Origin: Nesterenkonia lutea
GTDB lineage: Bacteria; Actinomycetota; Actinomycetes; Actinomycetales; Micrococcaceae
NCBI RefSeq assembly: GCF_014873955.1
Contig: NZ_JADBED010000001.1
Span: 2,232,001-2,296,000 of the forward strand
DNA length: 64,000 nucleotides
Direction of reading: 5' to 3'
The notes under the pieces are model-generated. The model worked only from the letters and a program-made list of their open reading frames with translations. It was not told the origin of the DNA and did no database searches. This document shows, one piece after another, positions 6,621 through 15,439 of this stretch. Each line of letters starts with the position of its first letter. The stretch's first letter is position 1. Both the position numbers and the translations under genes were made by a program.

Positions 6621-8747
6621 TTGTTGACCACCCACCACACCCCTGCCCTGCCCTCCGGCGCGCCCTCGGTGAAGGCAGGACGTGCCGCGCTCGCCTCCAC
6701 GGATCCGCTGCGGGCAGATGTCCATCACTGGTCCGACCCGGTGAACGAGGACGAGCGCATGGCCTTCTGGACCGAGGCCGCCACCCTGCTGGACTGGGAG
6801 ACACCCTGGGAGCAGACGCATTCCTGGGTCCCGCCGAACCCGGCGATCCGGCGGGGCCCGGAGATCAGCTGGTACCAGGGCGGAACGCTCAACGCCGCGG
6901 TGAACTGCGTGGACCGCCATGTCGCGGCTGGACGCGGTGAACGCATCGCCCTGCACTTCGAGGGTGAGCCCGGAGACCGCGAAGACGTCAGCTATGCCGA
7001 ACTCGGCCGCCGGGTCAACCAGGCGGCGAACGCGCTGACCGATATGGGCATCACGCGTGGGGACCGTGTGGTGGTCTACCTGCCCGTGCTCGTGGAGACG
7101 ATCGTGATCACCCTGGCCTGCGCGCGGATCGGCGCCGTGCACTCGCTGGTCTTCGGCGGGTTCTCCGCCGAGGCGCTGAAGTTCCGCGTGGAGGACACCG
7201 GAGCCAAGCTGCTGGTCACCACCGATGGTCAGTACCGACGCGGCAAGGCGGTCCCGGTGAAGGCCAACGCTGACGCCGCGGTGGCCGAGGCCGCTGTGGA
7301 GCACGGTGGAGATCTGGAACATGTCCTGGTGATCAGGCGCACCGACTCAGCCGTGGAATGGACCCCGGGGCGCGATCTCTGGTGGCACGAGGTGGTGGAG
7401 ACCGCCTCGACCGAGCACAGCCCGGAGTTCTTCGATGCCGAGACCGAGCTGTTCATCATGTACACCTCTGGCACCACCGGCAAGCCCAAGGGCCTGGTCC
7501 ACACCACCGGTGGCTACCTCACCGGAGCGCTCTACACGTATCTGCGGCTCTTCGCCCATCCGGACCCGGCGCGACGCGCGAATGACGTCCACTGGTGCAC
7601 GGCGGACCTGGCCTGGGTCACCGCCCATACCTACGAGATCTATGGCCCGCTGGCCGCCGGCGCGACCCAGGTGATCTTCGAAGGCACCCCGAACACCCCG
7701 CACGAGGGTCGGCACTTCGAAATCATCGAGCGGCACAGGGTCAGCACGTACTACACCGCCCCCACGCTGGTCCGCTCGCTCATGGGCTGGTTCCCGGACG
7801 GCGTCCCGCAGCACTATGACCTCTCCTCCATCCGGCTCGCCGGAACCGTGGGCGAGGCGGTGAACCCCGAGGCCTGGCAGTGGATCCGTCGGCAGATCGG
7901 CCGAGACACCACCGACGACGCCGGCCAGCCGGCACTTCCCATGGTGGACACCTGGTGGCAGTCCGAATCCGGGTCCACGGTGCTCTCCCCACGCCCCGAA
8001 GACGCCGGGTTCACACGTCCGGGACTCAAGCCCGGTGCGGCCAGCCGCGAGATGCCGGGCTGGGGCGCCGCCGTCGTCGATGACGCCGGCCGACCGGTGC
8101 CTGCGGGGACGCAGGGGAACATCGTCCTCACCGCGACCGGGCCCTCCATGGCCAGGACGGTCTGGGGAAGTCCCGAGCGGTACTACAGCTCCTACTGGGA
8201 GAAGTACGCTGATCAGGGCTGGTTCCTCGCCGGGGACGGCGCCCGGAGGGATGAGGACGGGGACCTCTGGATCCTGGGACGGATCGACGATGTCATCAAC
8301 ATCTCCGGGCACCGGCTCTCCACCATCGAGATCGAATCCGCGCTGATCTCCCATCCCGACGTGGTCGAGGCGGGGGTCTGTCCCGTCTTCGATGAGATGA
8401 CCGGTCACGCCGCCGTCGCCTTCACCGTGCTCACCACTGCGGCCCGCGAACGCCTGGACGCCGCAGGTGGCGCGGGCAGCGACGCCGAACGTGAGCTGCT
8501 GAGCGCGCTGCGCAGCCATGTGGGCGAGGTGATCGGGCCGGTGGCGAAACCGCGCAGCGTGATCCCGGTGCCGGAAGTGCCCAAGACCCGGTCCGGGAAG
8601 ATCATGCGCCGGCTGCTGACCCAGCTGCATGACGGTGAGACCCTCGGGGACACCACGAGCCTGCAGAATGAACCCTGTGTTCCGAAAATTGAAGAGATCT
8701 GCCAACGGCGCGGGACCGCGCCGCGGAGAGAAGAGGTAGCTACATGA
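6621..8747 (+). CDS. acs: Acetyl-CoA synthetase (AMP-forming)
   Basis: Adenylate-forming ligase making acetyl-CoA from acetate, ATP and CoA. It has the P-loop-like MYTSGTTGKPKGLVHTTGGY, the acetate-pocket motif VDTWWQSESGS with the Trp that restricts substrates to acetate/propionate, the hinge ILGRIDDVINISGHRLST, and the lysine-acylation site PKTRSGKIMRRLL. At 708 residues it exceeds the usual 650 because of a tail after the SGKIMRR motif. A TTG start (6621, or 6624) follows GAAGGG; no ATG lies nearer the conserved WSDPVNEDERMAFW. Its end overlaps metY by 4 nt. It may supply acetyl-CoA for O-acetylhomoserine or recover a C2 fragment from the sulfur source; both are inference. Confidence 0.9.
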   Translation: MLTTHHTPALPSGAPSVKAGRAALASTDPLRADVHHWSDPVNEDERMAFWTEAATLLDWETPWEQTHSWVPPNPAIRRGPEISWYQGGTLNAAVNCVDRHVAAGRGERIALHFEGEPGDREDVSYAELGRRVNQAANALTDMGITRGDRVVVYLPVLVETIVITLACARIGAVHSLVFGGFSAEALKFRVEDTGAKLLVTTDGQYRRGKAVPVKANADAAVAEAAVEHGGDLEHVLVIRRTDSAVEWTPGRDLWWHEVVETASTEHSPEFFDAETELFIMYTSGTTGKPKGLVHTTGGYLTGALYTYLRLFAHPDPARRANDVHWCTADLAWVTAHTYEIYGPLAAGATQVIFEGTPNTPHEGRHFEIIERHRVSTYYTAPTLVRSLMGWFPDGVPQHYDLSSIRLAGTVGEAVNPEAWQWIRRQIGRDTTDDAGQPALPMVDTWWQSESGSTVLSPRPEDAGFTRPGLKPGAASREMPGWGAAVVDDAGRPVPAGTQGNIVLTATGPSMARTVWGSPERYYSSYWEKYADQGWFLAGDGARRDEDGDLWILGRIDDVINISGHRLSTIEIESALISHPDVVEAGVCPVFDEMTGHAAVAFTVLTTAARERLDAAGGAGSDAERELLSALRSHVGEVIGPVAKPRSVIPVPEVPKTRSGKIMRRLLTQLHDGETLGDTTSLQNEPCVPKIEEICQRRGTAPRREEVAT

Positions 8748-10039
8748 GCGATCGCCAGTTCGGCTTCCGCACCCGCGCCCTGCATGCAGGAGCCGTGCCC
8801 GATGCGGTCTACGGCTCCCGTGCCGTGCCCATCCACCAGTCCACCTCCTTCGTCTTCAAGGACACCACCGACGCCGCGAACCTCTTCGCGCTGCAGAAGT
8901 ACGGGAACATCTACTCCCGCATCGGCAACCCGACGGTCTCCGCGCTGGAGGAGCGCATCGCCTCCCTGGAGGGCGGCATCGGCGCGGTGGCCACGGCCTC
9001 GGGGATGAGTGCCGAGTTCCTGGTCTTCGCGGCGCTCTGCGGCTCGGGGGACCATATCGTGGCCAGCTCCAAGCTCTACGGCGGCACCATCACCCAGCTC
9101 GATGTCACGCTGCGCCGCTTCGGGATCGAGACCACCTTCGTGGACTCTCTGGACCCTGCGGACTACGAGGCCGCGATGCAGGAGAACACCAAGGTGGTCT
9201 ACACCGAGGTGGTGACGAACCCCAGCTCTGACATTGCCGACCTGCGCGGACTCTCCGAGGTCGCGCACAAGCACGGCGTGCCGCTGGTCGTGGACTCCAC
9301 GCTGACCACTCCGTATCTGATCCGACCCTTCGAGCACGGCGCGGACATCGTGATCCACTCGGTGACCAAGTTCATGGGTGGTCACGGCACCACTCTGGGC
9401 GGGGTGATCGTGGAATCCGGCGAGTTCCCCTGGGACAACGGGAACTTCCCCGCCATGACCGAGCCCGTGGCGTCCTACGGCGGGCTCTCCTGGTGGGGCA
9501 ACTTCGGCGAATACGGCTTCCTCACCAAGCTGCGCGCCGAGCAGCTGCGCGACATCGGGCCCTCGCTCGGCCCACAGGCCGCGTTCAACCTCATCCAGGG
9601 CATCGAGACCCTCCCGCAGCGGATTGACGAGCACGTCGCCAATGCCCAGAAGGTCGCGGAATGGCTCGAGGCCGATGAGCGCGTGGACTACGTGAACTAC
9701 GCCGGGCTGCCCTCCCACCCGGATCACGACCGGGCCAAGGAGATGCTGCCCGAGGGCGTGGGCTCCGTGTTCAGCTTCGGCATCCGCGGCGGACGCGAGA
9801 CCGGCGCACGGTTCATCGAGTCCCTGCAGCTGGCCAGCCACCTGGCCAATGTCGGCGATGTGCGCACGCTGATCCTGCACCCGGGCTCCACCACCCACCA
9901 GCAGCTCTCCCCCGAGCAGATGAGCGCCGCCGGGATCCCTGAGGACCTGATCCGCATCTCAGTCGGCATCGAAGACGTCGATGACATCATCTGGGATCTG
10001 GACCAGGCGCTGAGCACCGCAGTCGAAGGAGACAAGTGA
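8744..10039 (+). CDS. metY: O-acetylhomoserine sulfhydrylase (aminocarboxypropyltransferase)
   Basis: PLP enzyme of 431 residues that adds sulfide (or methanethiol) to O-acetyl-L-homoserine to give homocysteine (or methionine). It shows the Cys/Met metabolism family features: [36 protein letters not shown], and the PLP-lysine motif [18 protein letters not shown] near residue 210. The length and the [23 protein letters not shown] segment separate MetY from the shorter MetB/MetZ. Starts at ATG 8744 within ATGA of acs. Its presence under a SAM riboswitch fits feedback control of methionine synthesis, and it is the sink for sulfide or sulfite-derived sulfur from this locus. Confidence 0.95.
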   Translation: MSDRQFGFRTRALHAGAVPDAVYGSRAVPIHQSTSFVFKDTTDAANLFALQKYGNIYSRIGNPTVSALEERIASLEGGIGAVATASGMSAEFLVFAALCGSGDHIVASSKLYGGTITQLDVTLRRFGIETTFVDSLDPADYEAAMQENTKVVYTEVVTNPSSDIADLRGLSEVAHKHGVPLVVDSTLTTPYLIRPFEHGADIVIHSVTKFMGGHGTTLGGVIVESGEFPWDNGNFPAMTEPVASYGGLSWWGNFGEYGFLTKLRAEQLRDIGPSLGPQAAFNLIQGIETLPQRIDEHVANAQKVAEWLEADERVDYVNYAGLPSHPDHDRAKEMLPEGVGSVFSFGIRGGRETGARFIESLQLASHLANVGDVRTLILHPGSTTHQQLSPEQMSAAGIPEDLIRISVGIEDVDDIIWDLDQALSTAVEGDK

Positions 10040-10575
10040 TGAGCGAGCAGACCCTGCATGACGACGGCGAGGCAACGGCCGAACACCCCCATGGCCGCTG
10101 GACCGCGCCGTCGCCCTCACGACGGTTGCAGCTGCTGCGCAGCGCGAAGTCCGTGGCGATCGTGGGCATGTCCGACAAGCCTGCGCGAGCCAGCTACTTC
10201 GTGGCCACCTACCTGATGAGCTCCTCCAGCTACACGGTCTACTTCGTGAATCCGCGGCTCACGGAGGTCCTGGGCCAGCCGGTCTACGCCTCGCTCAAGG
10301 ACCTTCCGGAGGCTCCCGACATCGTGGACATCTTCCGCCGACCCGAGGACGTGCCGGGCATCGCCGAAGAGGCTGCCGAGGTCGGCGCCAAGACGCTGTG
10401 GGCGCAGCTGGGGATCCGCTCCGAGGAGGCCATGCAGCTGGCTCAGGACGCCGGACTCAATGCGGTGCAGGACCGATGCATCAAGATCGAGCACGGCCGC
10501 TTCCACGGCAACCTTCATCTCTCCGGGTTCAACACCGGGGTCATCTCCGCGAAGCGCCAGATCCTCGACGGCTGA
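10039..10575 (+). CDS. CoA-binding domain protein (YccU-like)
   Basis: Rossmann-fold CoA-binding protein of 178 residues, related to the CoA-binding N-domain of succinyl-CoA ligase. It has LRSAKSVAIVGMSDKPARASYFVATYLM (nucleotide-binding loop near residues 35-60), PEAPDIVDIFRRPEDVPGIAEEA, GAKTLWAQLGIRSEEA and a conserved C-terminal QDRCIKIEHGRF. The ATG at 10039 overlaps the metY stop (TGATG) and has AAGGAG 6 nt upstream. Stand-alone proteins of this kind often neighbour metY in Actinobacteria; their biochemical role is unsettled. Last gene of the plus riboswitch operon. Confidence 0.85.
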   Translation: MSEQTLHDDGEATAEHPHGRWTAPSPSRRLQLLRSAKSVAIVGMSDKPARASYFVATYLMSSSSYTVYFVNPRLTEVLGQPVYASLKDLPEAPDIVDIFRRPEDVPGIAEEAAEVGAKTLWAQLGIRSEEAMQLAQDAGLNAVQDRCIKIEHGRFHGNLHLSGFNTGVISAKRQILDG

Positions 10576-10788
10576 GCGCCCGGTTCCGCAGGGGAGCGCC
10601 CGACACCACGACGTGGCGTATATCACACATAAATGTTGATAGGCTGTGCCGTGGATCTCCAGAAATGCGGACAGCCGTCCGATTCTGGTCTCCCAGGGGA
10701 GGAAGATCGCGCCCCTGATGCCTCACGTTCGCGCAGTGCCTGAACGGATGCATCCGACAGAGACGAACAGGAAAGTCGTGGTGATGCT

Positions 10789-13734
10789 GTGTCCTCCGGG
10801 CGGACCCATGTGGGACGACACAGAGAGGTGGATCAGCTTCGTCGGGCGGCCGAACTCGCCTCGCAGCGCAGAGCCCAGGTGGTCTACATCGAGGGCTTCG
10901 TCGGCGCGGGCAAGAGCGAGCTGCTCCGGGAGGCGCTGAAACCCTACGACCAGTGGCGCGAGATCGCCGTCGTCCTGGACAGAGAGCAGAGCTCGGTCTC
11001 AGGGGCGCTGCTGCGAAGGCTGGTCCTCCCTCCGGAAGTCCCTGTCGGGGATCAGAGCATCGACGAGCTTGTGAGCCAGGGCCTAGGCCGCGCCGAGAGC
11101 CTGCGGCGCCCCACGGTCATCACCCTGGCCAACATCCAATGGATCGACTCAGAATCCGCCGAGGCGCTCCTGCGGATCTGCACCTTGCTGCGGGACGCCG
11201 CAGTCCTCGTCGTGATGTGCGGGACGCCCTCCACCCGTCCAGTGGTCAGTCGCCTGGGCGACTTCGCGAGGAACAGCCCGAACGCCACTCACCTCACCCT
11301 GACTCCTTTGAGCAAGGTCGAGACTCACGAGCTGCTGGCACAGCATCTCCACACTCCTCTGAGCGTGAGTCTGATCGAGACGGTCCACCGAGAGACCTCG
11401 GGCTATCCGCTGCTCATCAGTGAAGTCGGTGAGCACCTCGCCGCGACTCCCGTCGGCCAGCGAAGGCTGGCTGCCTCCGTGGCCGCGATGAAGGGGGGAC
11501 ATGCCGCGCGCCGCATGCGCCGAGCCCTGGACGACATGCTGGAGTCTGTATCTGATGAGACCCAGCGGGCGCTGCAGCTTCTCGCCGTCGCCGCCGAGCC
11601 TCTCCGCAAGCACCAGCTCGACGCCGCTCTGGGACATTCCGCAGACGTGCATGGGCTGCTCGGGTCGGGGCTCGTGATCCTGGATGACTCTTCCCTCGGC
11701 TACGAGGTCCGCAACAGCCTCGTGGCGGAGGCGCTCGTGGAGAAGATCCATGTCACGGACCTGGCAGACATCCACCAGAAGCTTATGACGGTGGTAGGTG
11801 CCGCCCGGGCACTGAGTCATCGTGTGGAGATTGCACGGATACTCCCTGGAGCTGACTCCGAGAGCGCGTTGATCAGCGACCTTGCGGCCGCCGCCCGCGA
11901 AGCCGTCAATCGTGGAGAACTCGACCAGGCCTTTCACCGCCGTCTCGACATCGCGCAGCTGCGACCAGACCCCGATGCGCTGCAGGAGCTGATGGACCTG
12001 GCGGTGCCGCTGGGACACCTGGACTGTTTCGTGCGCTTCGAGTCCGCGATCAGATCCCTCGTCCCGGGACTGCTGCGGCAGGCAGGCATCGCCTTTGTGG
12101 AGCTTGACCGGGAGAACATGCACGGCGCGGTCGCCGCACTCGAGCAGCAACGATGGTCAGACGCAGGATCCCCAGCCGGACTGACCTACGCCTATGCGAC
12201 AGCTCATGTGACAGTTCAGCTCGGCATCAGGTCAGCCTCTGCTGATATCGGGGACATCCAGAACGAGACTCTGGCGATGCTTGAGGTCATGGACCAGGAC
12301 CTGAGCCGTCGCATAGAGCTGCAGGATCAGGGCGAGACCCCGCGTTCTGCTCTGGAGTGGGAACGTGCGCATGTCACAGGACTCAGGGCCTCGATCAGAA
12401 TGTGGCGCGCCATGGAGCGCCGGGAGCCACACCGGATGAGTGAGGCCGTCGAACTCATCACCGGCGAGCTCCACACGCTGCACGACATTCCAGGTTCTGA
12501 GCTGTTCCAGCTGGGCCTCCTCGCCGCCCGCGGAACTCGGCTGCGTCTCATCGGCGATCCGAACAGCGCCTACGCCGACCTGCACAGCACCGGCGTGATT
12601 CCGCCTGACCTTCCGCTGCTGACCTACTCGAGAATCCAACTGTCCCACGTGTTGTTCATGGCAGGATTCTGGGAAGAAGGTGAGGACGTGGTGGCGTCCT
12701 CAGGCGGCAGTGCGCTCTCCGCAGGGGAGGACTCGATCGCCCTCCTCTCCTATCTGACCTGGGCGCTGGTTCCCGTGGCTCGCGGCCGGTACGACGATGT
12801 CGCTCCCCTGGTCGCTGAGATCTCGGCCGTGCGCAAAGAGGTGGGCCCGGTGGTCTCGGCCGCACTGGCTTACCTTCATGCATGGAAGGCCGTGGTCGAA
12901 GGAGAACACGAAGACGCGGTTCAGCAGCTGCTCCGCATGCGCGATGATTCCGGGGGCTGGGCAAGAGCCGGCATAGAGCCGATGCTGCTGCTGGTTCGTG
13001 AAGCGCACTACGCAGGCTGGGGATCCCTGGTGACATCTCTGCGCCGAGCGGTGGCGACCGGAGAGTCCCCCGCGCGGGCCGAGTTCCTCGAGACGGTCAC
13101 AGACTACTGTGAGGCGTTTGGTGCGTGGCAGGCACACGATCCCGCAACGGCGATGACACGCTTTCTGCGAGTCTCCGAATGGCTGGATGCCCAGCCGCCG
13201 CTCCGCCATGGTCAGCCGGTATCCGACTCGGGCGGCTACCGCATGTTCAAAGCCCTGAACTTCCTGGACATGGGAGCCCTGGTGCTCGCCTTCCCTGATG
13301 AGCTCAGACGTCATCGCAGCACGGTGGTCGACGGGCTGGAGTGGACGGCTGCGGCATTTGCCAGCATCGGCTCGCCGGGTCTGCTGCGGATCACCCTGGA
13401 CGAGTTGTCGGCTCTGCGGCCGAGGCTCACTGGCGGCCCGCGGGGCGCACATACCGCCTACCCCCCGACACCAGCTCAGCCCGCCGCGAAGTCGGGGCCC
13501 GTGGCAGAGGATGTCACGTCGGTCCATGCAGGGCCCATGGATGGCCTTTCTGCACGGGAACGCCAGGTCGCTGTGCTGATCTCGGATGGTTGGACCAATA
13601 AGGAGATCGCCGCGGAACTGGGAGTATCGGTGCGCACCGTCGACTTTCACGTGCGCAACGCCCTGGTGAAGTTCGACGTCAGCTCCCGCCATGAGATCCG
13701 CCAGAAGCTGCGCGGTGGAGTTCGTCGCGGCTGA
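10789..13734 (+). CDS. LAL-type LuxR family transcriptional regulator
   Basis: Large ATP-binding regulator of 981 residues. Walker A GFVGAGKS is at residues 36-43, Walker B-like VITLANIQWID near 107-117, followed by an STAND-like helical region and long helical repeats. The C-terminal LuxR helix-turn-helix (residues about 920-975) includes LSARERQVAVLISDGWTNKEIAAELGVSVRTVDFHV. Such proteins couple ligand or protein sensing to activation of nearby genes. The GTG at 10789 is used; AGGAAAG lies about 13 nt upstream, a little far, so the start is uncertain. No partner gene is cotranscribed. It stands directly before the SipW-type secretion operon, which I infer to be its target. Confidence 0.88.
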   Translation: MSSGRTHVGRHREVDQLRRAAELASQRRAQVVYIEGFVGAGKSELLREALKPYDQWREIAVVLDREQSSVSGALLRRLVLPPEVPVGDQSIDELVSQGLGRAESLRRPTVITLANIQWIDSESAEALLRICTLLRDAAVLVVMCGTPSTRPVVSRLGDFARNSPNATHLTLTPLSKVETHELLAQHLHTPLSVSLIETVHRETSGYPLLISEVGEHLAATPVGQRRLAASVAAMKGGHAARRMRRALDDMLESVSDETQRALQLLAVAAEPLRKHQLDAALGHSADVHGLLGSGLVILDDSSLGYEVRNSLVAEALVEKIHVTDLADIHQKLMTVVGAARALSHRVEIARILPGADSESALISDLAAAAREAVNRGELDQAFHRRLDIAQLRPDPDALQELMDLAVPLGHLDCFVRFESAIRSLVPGLLRQAGIAFVELDRENMHGAVAALEQQRWSDAGSPAGLTYAYATAHVTVQLGIRSASADIGDIQNETLAMLEVMDQDLSRRIELQDQGETPRSALEWERAHVTGLRASIRMWRAMERREPHRMSEAVELITGELHTLHDIPGSELFQLGLLAARGTRLRLIGDPNSAYADLHSTGVIPPDLPLLTYSRIQLSHVLFMAGFWEEGEDVVASSGGSALSAGEDSIALLSYLTWALVPVARGRYDDVAPLVAEISAVRKEVGPVVSAALAYLHAWKAVVEGEHEDAVQQLLRMRDDSGGWARAGIEPMLLLVREAHYAGWGSLVTSLRRAVATGESPARAEFLETVTDYCEAFGAWQAHDPATAMTRFLRVSEWLDAQPPLRHGQPVSDSGGYRMFKALNFLDMGALVLAFPDELRRHRSTVVDGLEWTAAAFASIGSPGLLRITLDELSALRPRLTGGPRGAHTAYPPTPAQPAAKSGPVAEDVTSVHAGPMDGLSARERQVAVLISDGWTNKEIAAELGVSVRTVDFHVRNALVKFDVSSRHEIRQKLRGGVRRG

Positions 13735-14081
13735 CGAGCCCTGGTGATACCTGCTGGGTATTGCGCTGAACCCCAGCACTTTTCACCGGACTTTCGTCCG
13801 AATAGAGACTTTTGTCTATATTTCCGGGTCTCCATGTCTAGGATGGCCCCTATACCCAAACTTATGCGCCTGCCGAGAGGACGGGGCGCCGGACGGACAG
13901 GGCCCGTGGTCACGCCAACCACGAATCGCCCTGGCAATTCCCTGATGGGTCTCCATCAGAATCCCGCCCCACTGCCCGCTGCGGCCGCTCAACACCCGTG
14001 GCGGAGACATGCCCGCTCCATTTCCAGGACCGTGACGCGAACAACTGTCGGTCCGACACGATGACGCCTAGGAGGCTCCTC
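13735..14081. other. AT-rich intergenic region before the SipW-type operon
   Basis: 347 bp without a convincing gene. The first part (13770-13860) is markedly more AT-rich than its surroundings and holds three direct ACTTT-based repeats starting at 13778, 13790 and 13808, then a short imperfect stem ATAGAGAC/GTCTATAT around a TTTT loop, and TAGGAT near 13836 as a possible -10. The remainder (about 13880-14060) looks like a long untranslated leader ending at the AGGAGG before 14082. It probably carries the promoter and operator of the exported-protein operon. Confidence 0.5.
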
Positions 14082-14732
14082 ATGCCTGCGCCCACACACG
14101 CCGCACACTCAGAGAACGCGACCGGATCATCCCGCCGGAAGAAGATCAAGGCAATACTCGCCTCCGGCACAGTGCTGGGCATCGGCGCGGTCGTGACGAT
14201 GGCCACCTGGAACGATTCCCAGTTCGCAGAAGGAAACTTCACGGCCGGAGAGTACGACGTGGTCAGCTCGGCCGATGACGTGACCTACACAGACCACGGG
14301 GAGTCGAACGTTGCAGAGCTCACCTTTGGAGCTGCCAACGCAGCGCCAGATGACAAGTACGTTGCCAGCCTCTGGCTGCAGACGACCAGCACCAGCAGCT
14401 ACGCGGGCGAGATAGAGGCGATCACGGCACCCACAAGCGCGGGACAGACCGAGAACTACACGGTCAAAGTCAGGCAGCTTGAACGGGACGCTGAATGCAC
14501 GACGGAGACGACTGCCGGCTCTGAAATCGCGACCGGCACAGATCTCACTGAACTCAGCGAGGTGCAGCAGTCGATCGAGTTCGGCAACGACAGCGGCACT
14601 ACTGATCAGACCACCCAGCTCTGCTTCCAAGTCACCGCCTCGGAGAATCTCATCAGCAGCGAGTCAGCCTCCGTCACATGGGAAGTCCAGACCGCGTCCG
14701 CGTCCGCCCCTGCCTCTGCGTCTGCCAACTAA
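14082..14732 (+). CDS. SipW-dependent-type signal peptide exported protein 1
   Basis: Exported protein of 216 residues. Residues 20-55 form a SipW-type signal: a basic KKIKAI stretch, hydrophobic ASGTVLGIGAVVTMATW, then WNDSQFAEGNFTAGEYDV, the W-N-D-S pattern seen in TasA-like and actinobacterial alternate-signal proteins. The mature part is Thr/Ser/Glu-rich, probably beta, with two Cys that could form a disulfide, and ends in an Ala/Ser-rich ASASAPASASAN tail. ATG 14082 has a perfect AGGAGG at 6-nt spacing. First of three related genes that end with a signal peptidase. A TasA-like fibre or matrix role is possible but unproven. Confidence 0.8.
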   Translation: MPAPTHAAHSENATGSSRRKKIKAILASGTVLGIGAVVTMATWNDSQFAEGNFTAGEYDVVSSADDVTYTDHGESNVAELTFGAANAAPDDKYVASLWLQTTSTSSYAGEIEAITAPTSAGQTENYTVKVRQLERDAECTTETTAGSEIATGTDLTELSEVQQSIEFGNDSGTTDQTTQLCFQVTASENLISSESASVTWEVQTASASAPASASAN

Positions 14733-14758
14733 GGGACATCCTCCCGTAAGCTCTCTTC

Positions 14759-15439
14759 ATGATCACGCCTGCCTCTGAGCCGCCCCGGAGGGGACTGCCT
14801 GAGAACCCGCGGAACGTGCGCCGCGACAAGGTGCGCGCACTCCTGGCGAGCGGTTCTGTGCTGGGACTGGGTGCCGTCATGACCGTGGCATCCTGGAACG
14901 CCCCGCAGAGCGCCGGGGCGACGCTCACGGCGGGGGAGTTCATCCTGACCAGCTCCACAGACGGCCAGGAGTTCACTCAGTACAGCCCAGAGAGTCCCGC
15001 TTCGCTGGACATGGGCCTGCCAGACGTGGGACGAATCGCTCCCGGCAACACCGTCTATGCCCTGTTCAGCGTCTCGACCGCCGCTGAGTCCGTAGGCGGC
15101 ACCGTTGTCCCAGTGGCCGATGCCGACAACGGCACAGGACTGGGTGAACATCTGACCTACGGCGTCAGGCGCCTGCCGACGGAGGCCCCATCGTCCCCGG
15201 CGTGCAACGCAGACACCTTCGCCGCTAGCAGCGCGGAGATCGTCCCGCTCGGGTCGCCGCTCGCCACAGGAGCGAGTCCGGAGAGCTCCCAGCTCCTCGC
15301 CGCCCACGGCGCAAATCAGGTTGATTTCTGCTTCTCCGTCCTCCTGCCTGAAGAGAATGCTGACTCTGCGCGGGGCACTTCTGTCAATGCTTCTTGGGAG
15401 ATGGCTGGGACCACAGAAGGTGCAGAGGGCCGAGGATGA
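14759..15439 (+). CDS. SipW-dependent-type signal peptide exported protein 2
   Basis: Paralogue of the preceding gene, 226 residues. The signal region RRDKVRALLASGSVLGLGAV followed by MTVASWNAPQSAGATLTAGEFIL aligns with protein 1, keeping the WN and TAGE positions. The mature domain has ALFSVSTAAESVGGTVVPV and ends with a Cys-containing strand (VDFCFSVLLP), matching the LCFQVTASEN strand of protein 1. It lies 26 bp after protein 1 and its stop overlaps the next start. The shared N-terminus and C-terminal Cys strand argue for duplication within one operon. Confidence 0.78.
   Translation: MITPASEPPRRGLPENPRNVRRDKVRALLASGSVLGLGAVMTVASWNAPQSAGATLTAGEFILTSSTDGQEFTQYSPESPASLDMGLPDVGRIAPGNTVYALFSVSTAAESVGGTVVPVADADNGTGLGEHLTYGVRRLPTEAPSSPACNADTFAASSAEIVPLGSPLATGASPESSQLLAAHGANQVDFCFSVLLPEENADSARGTSVNASWEMAGTTEGAEGRG

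Noticed and set aside
3043..8747. DMSP demethylation (Dmd-like) pathway
   Set aside because: A CoA ligase with two acyl-CoA-dehydrogenase-fold genes hinted at DmdB/DmdC, but the dehydrogenase-like proteins show the DszC/SfnB C-terminal pattern, the ligase keeps the acetate Trp motif and no DmdA or DmdD gene is present.
10574..10605. Terminator after the CoA-binding protein gene
   Set aside because: The two GAGCGCCCG copies are direct, not inverted, repeats and cannot form a stem.
10619..10625. TATATCA upstream of the LAL regulator as a GntR site
   Set aside because: Only a half-site is present; the left half of the TGATATATCA palindrome is missing and the context is unrelated to one-carbon metabolism.
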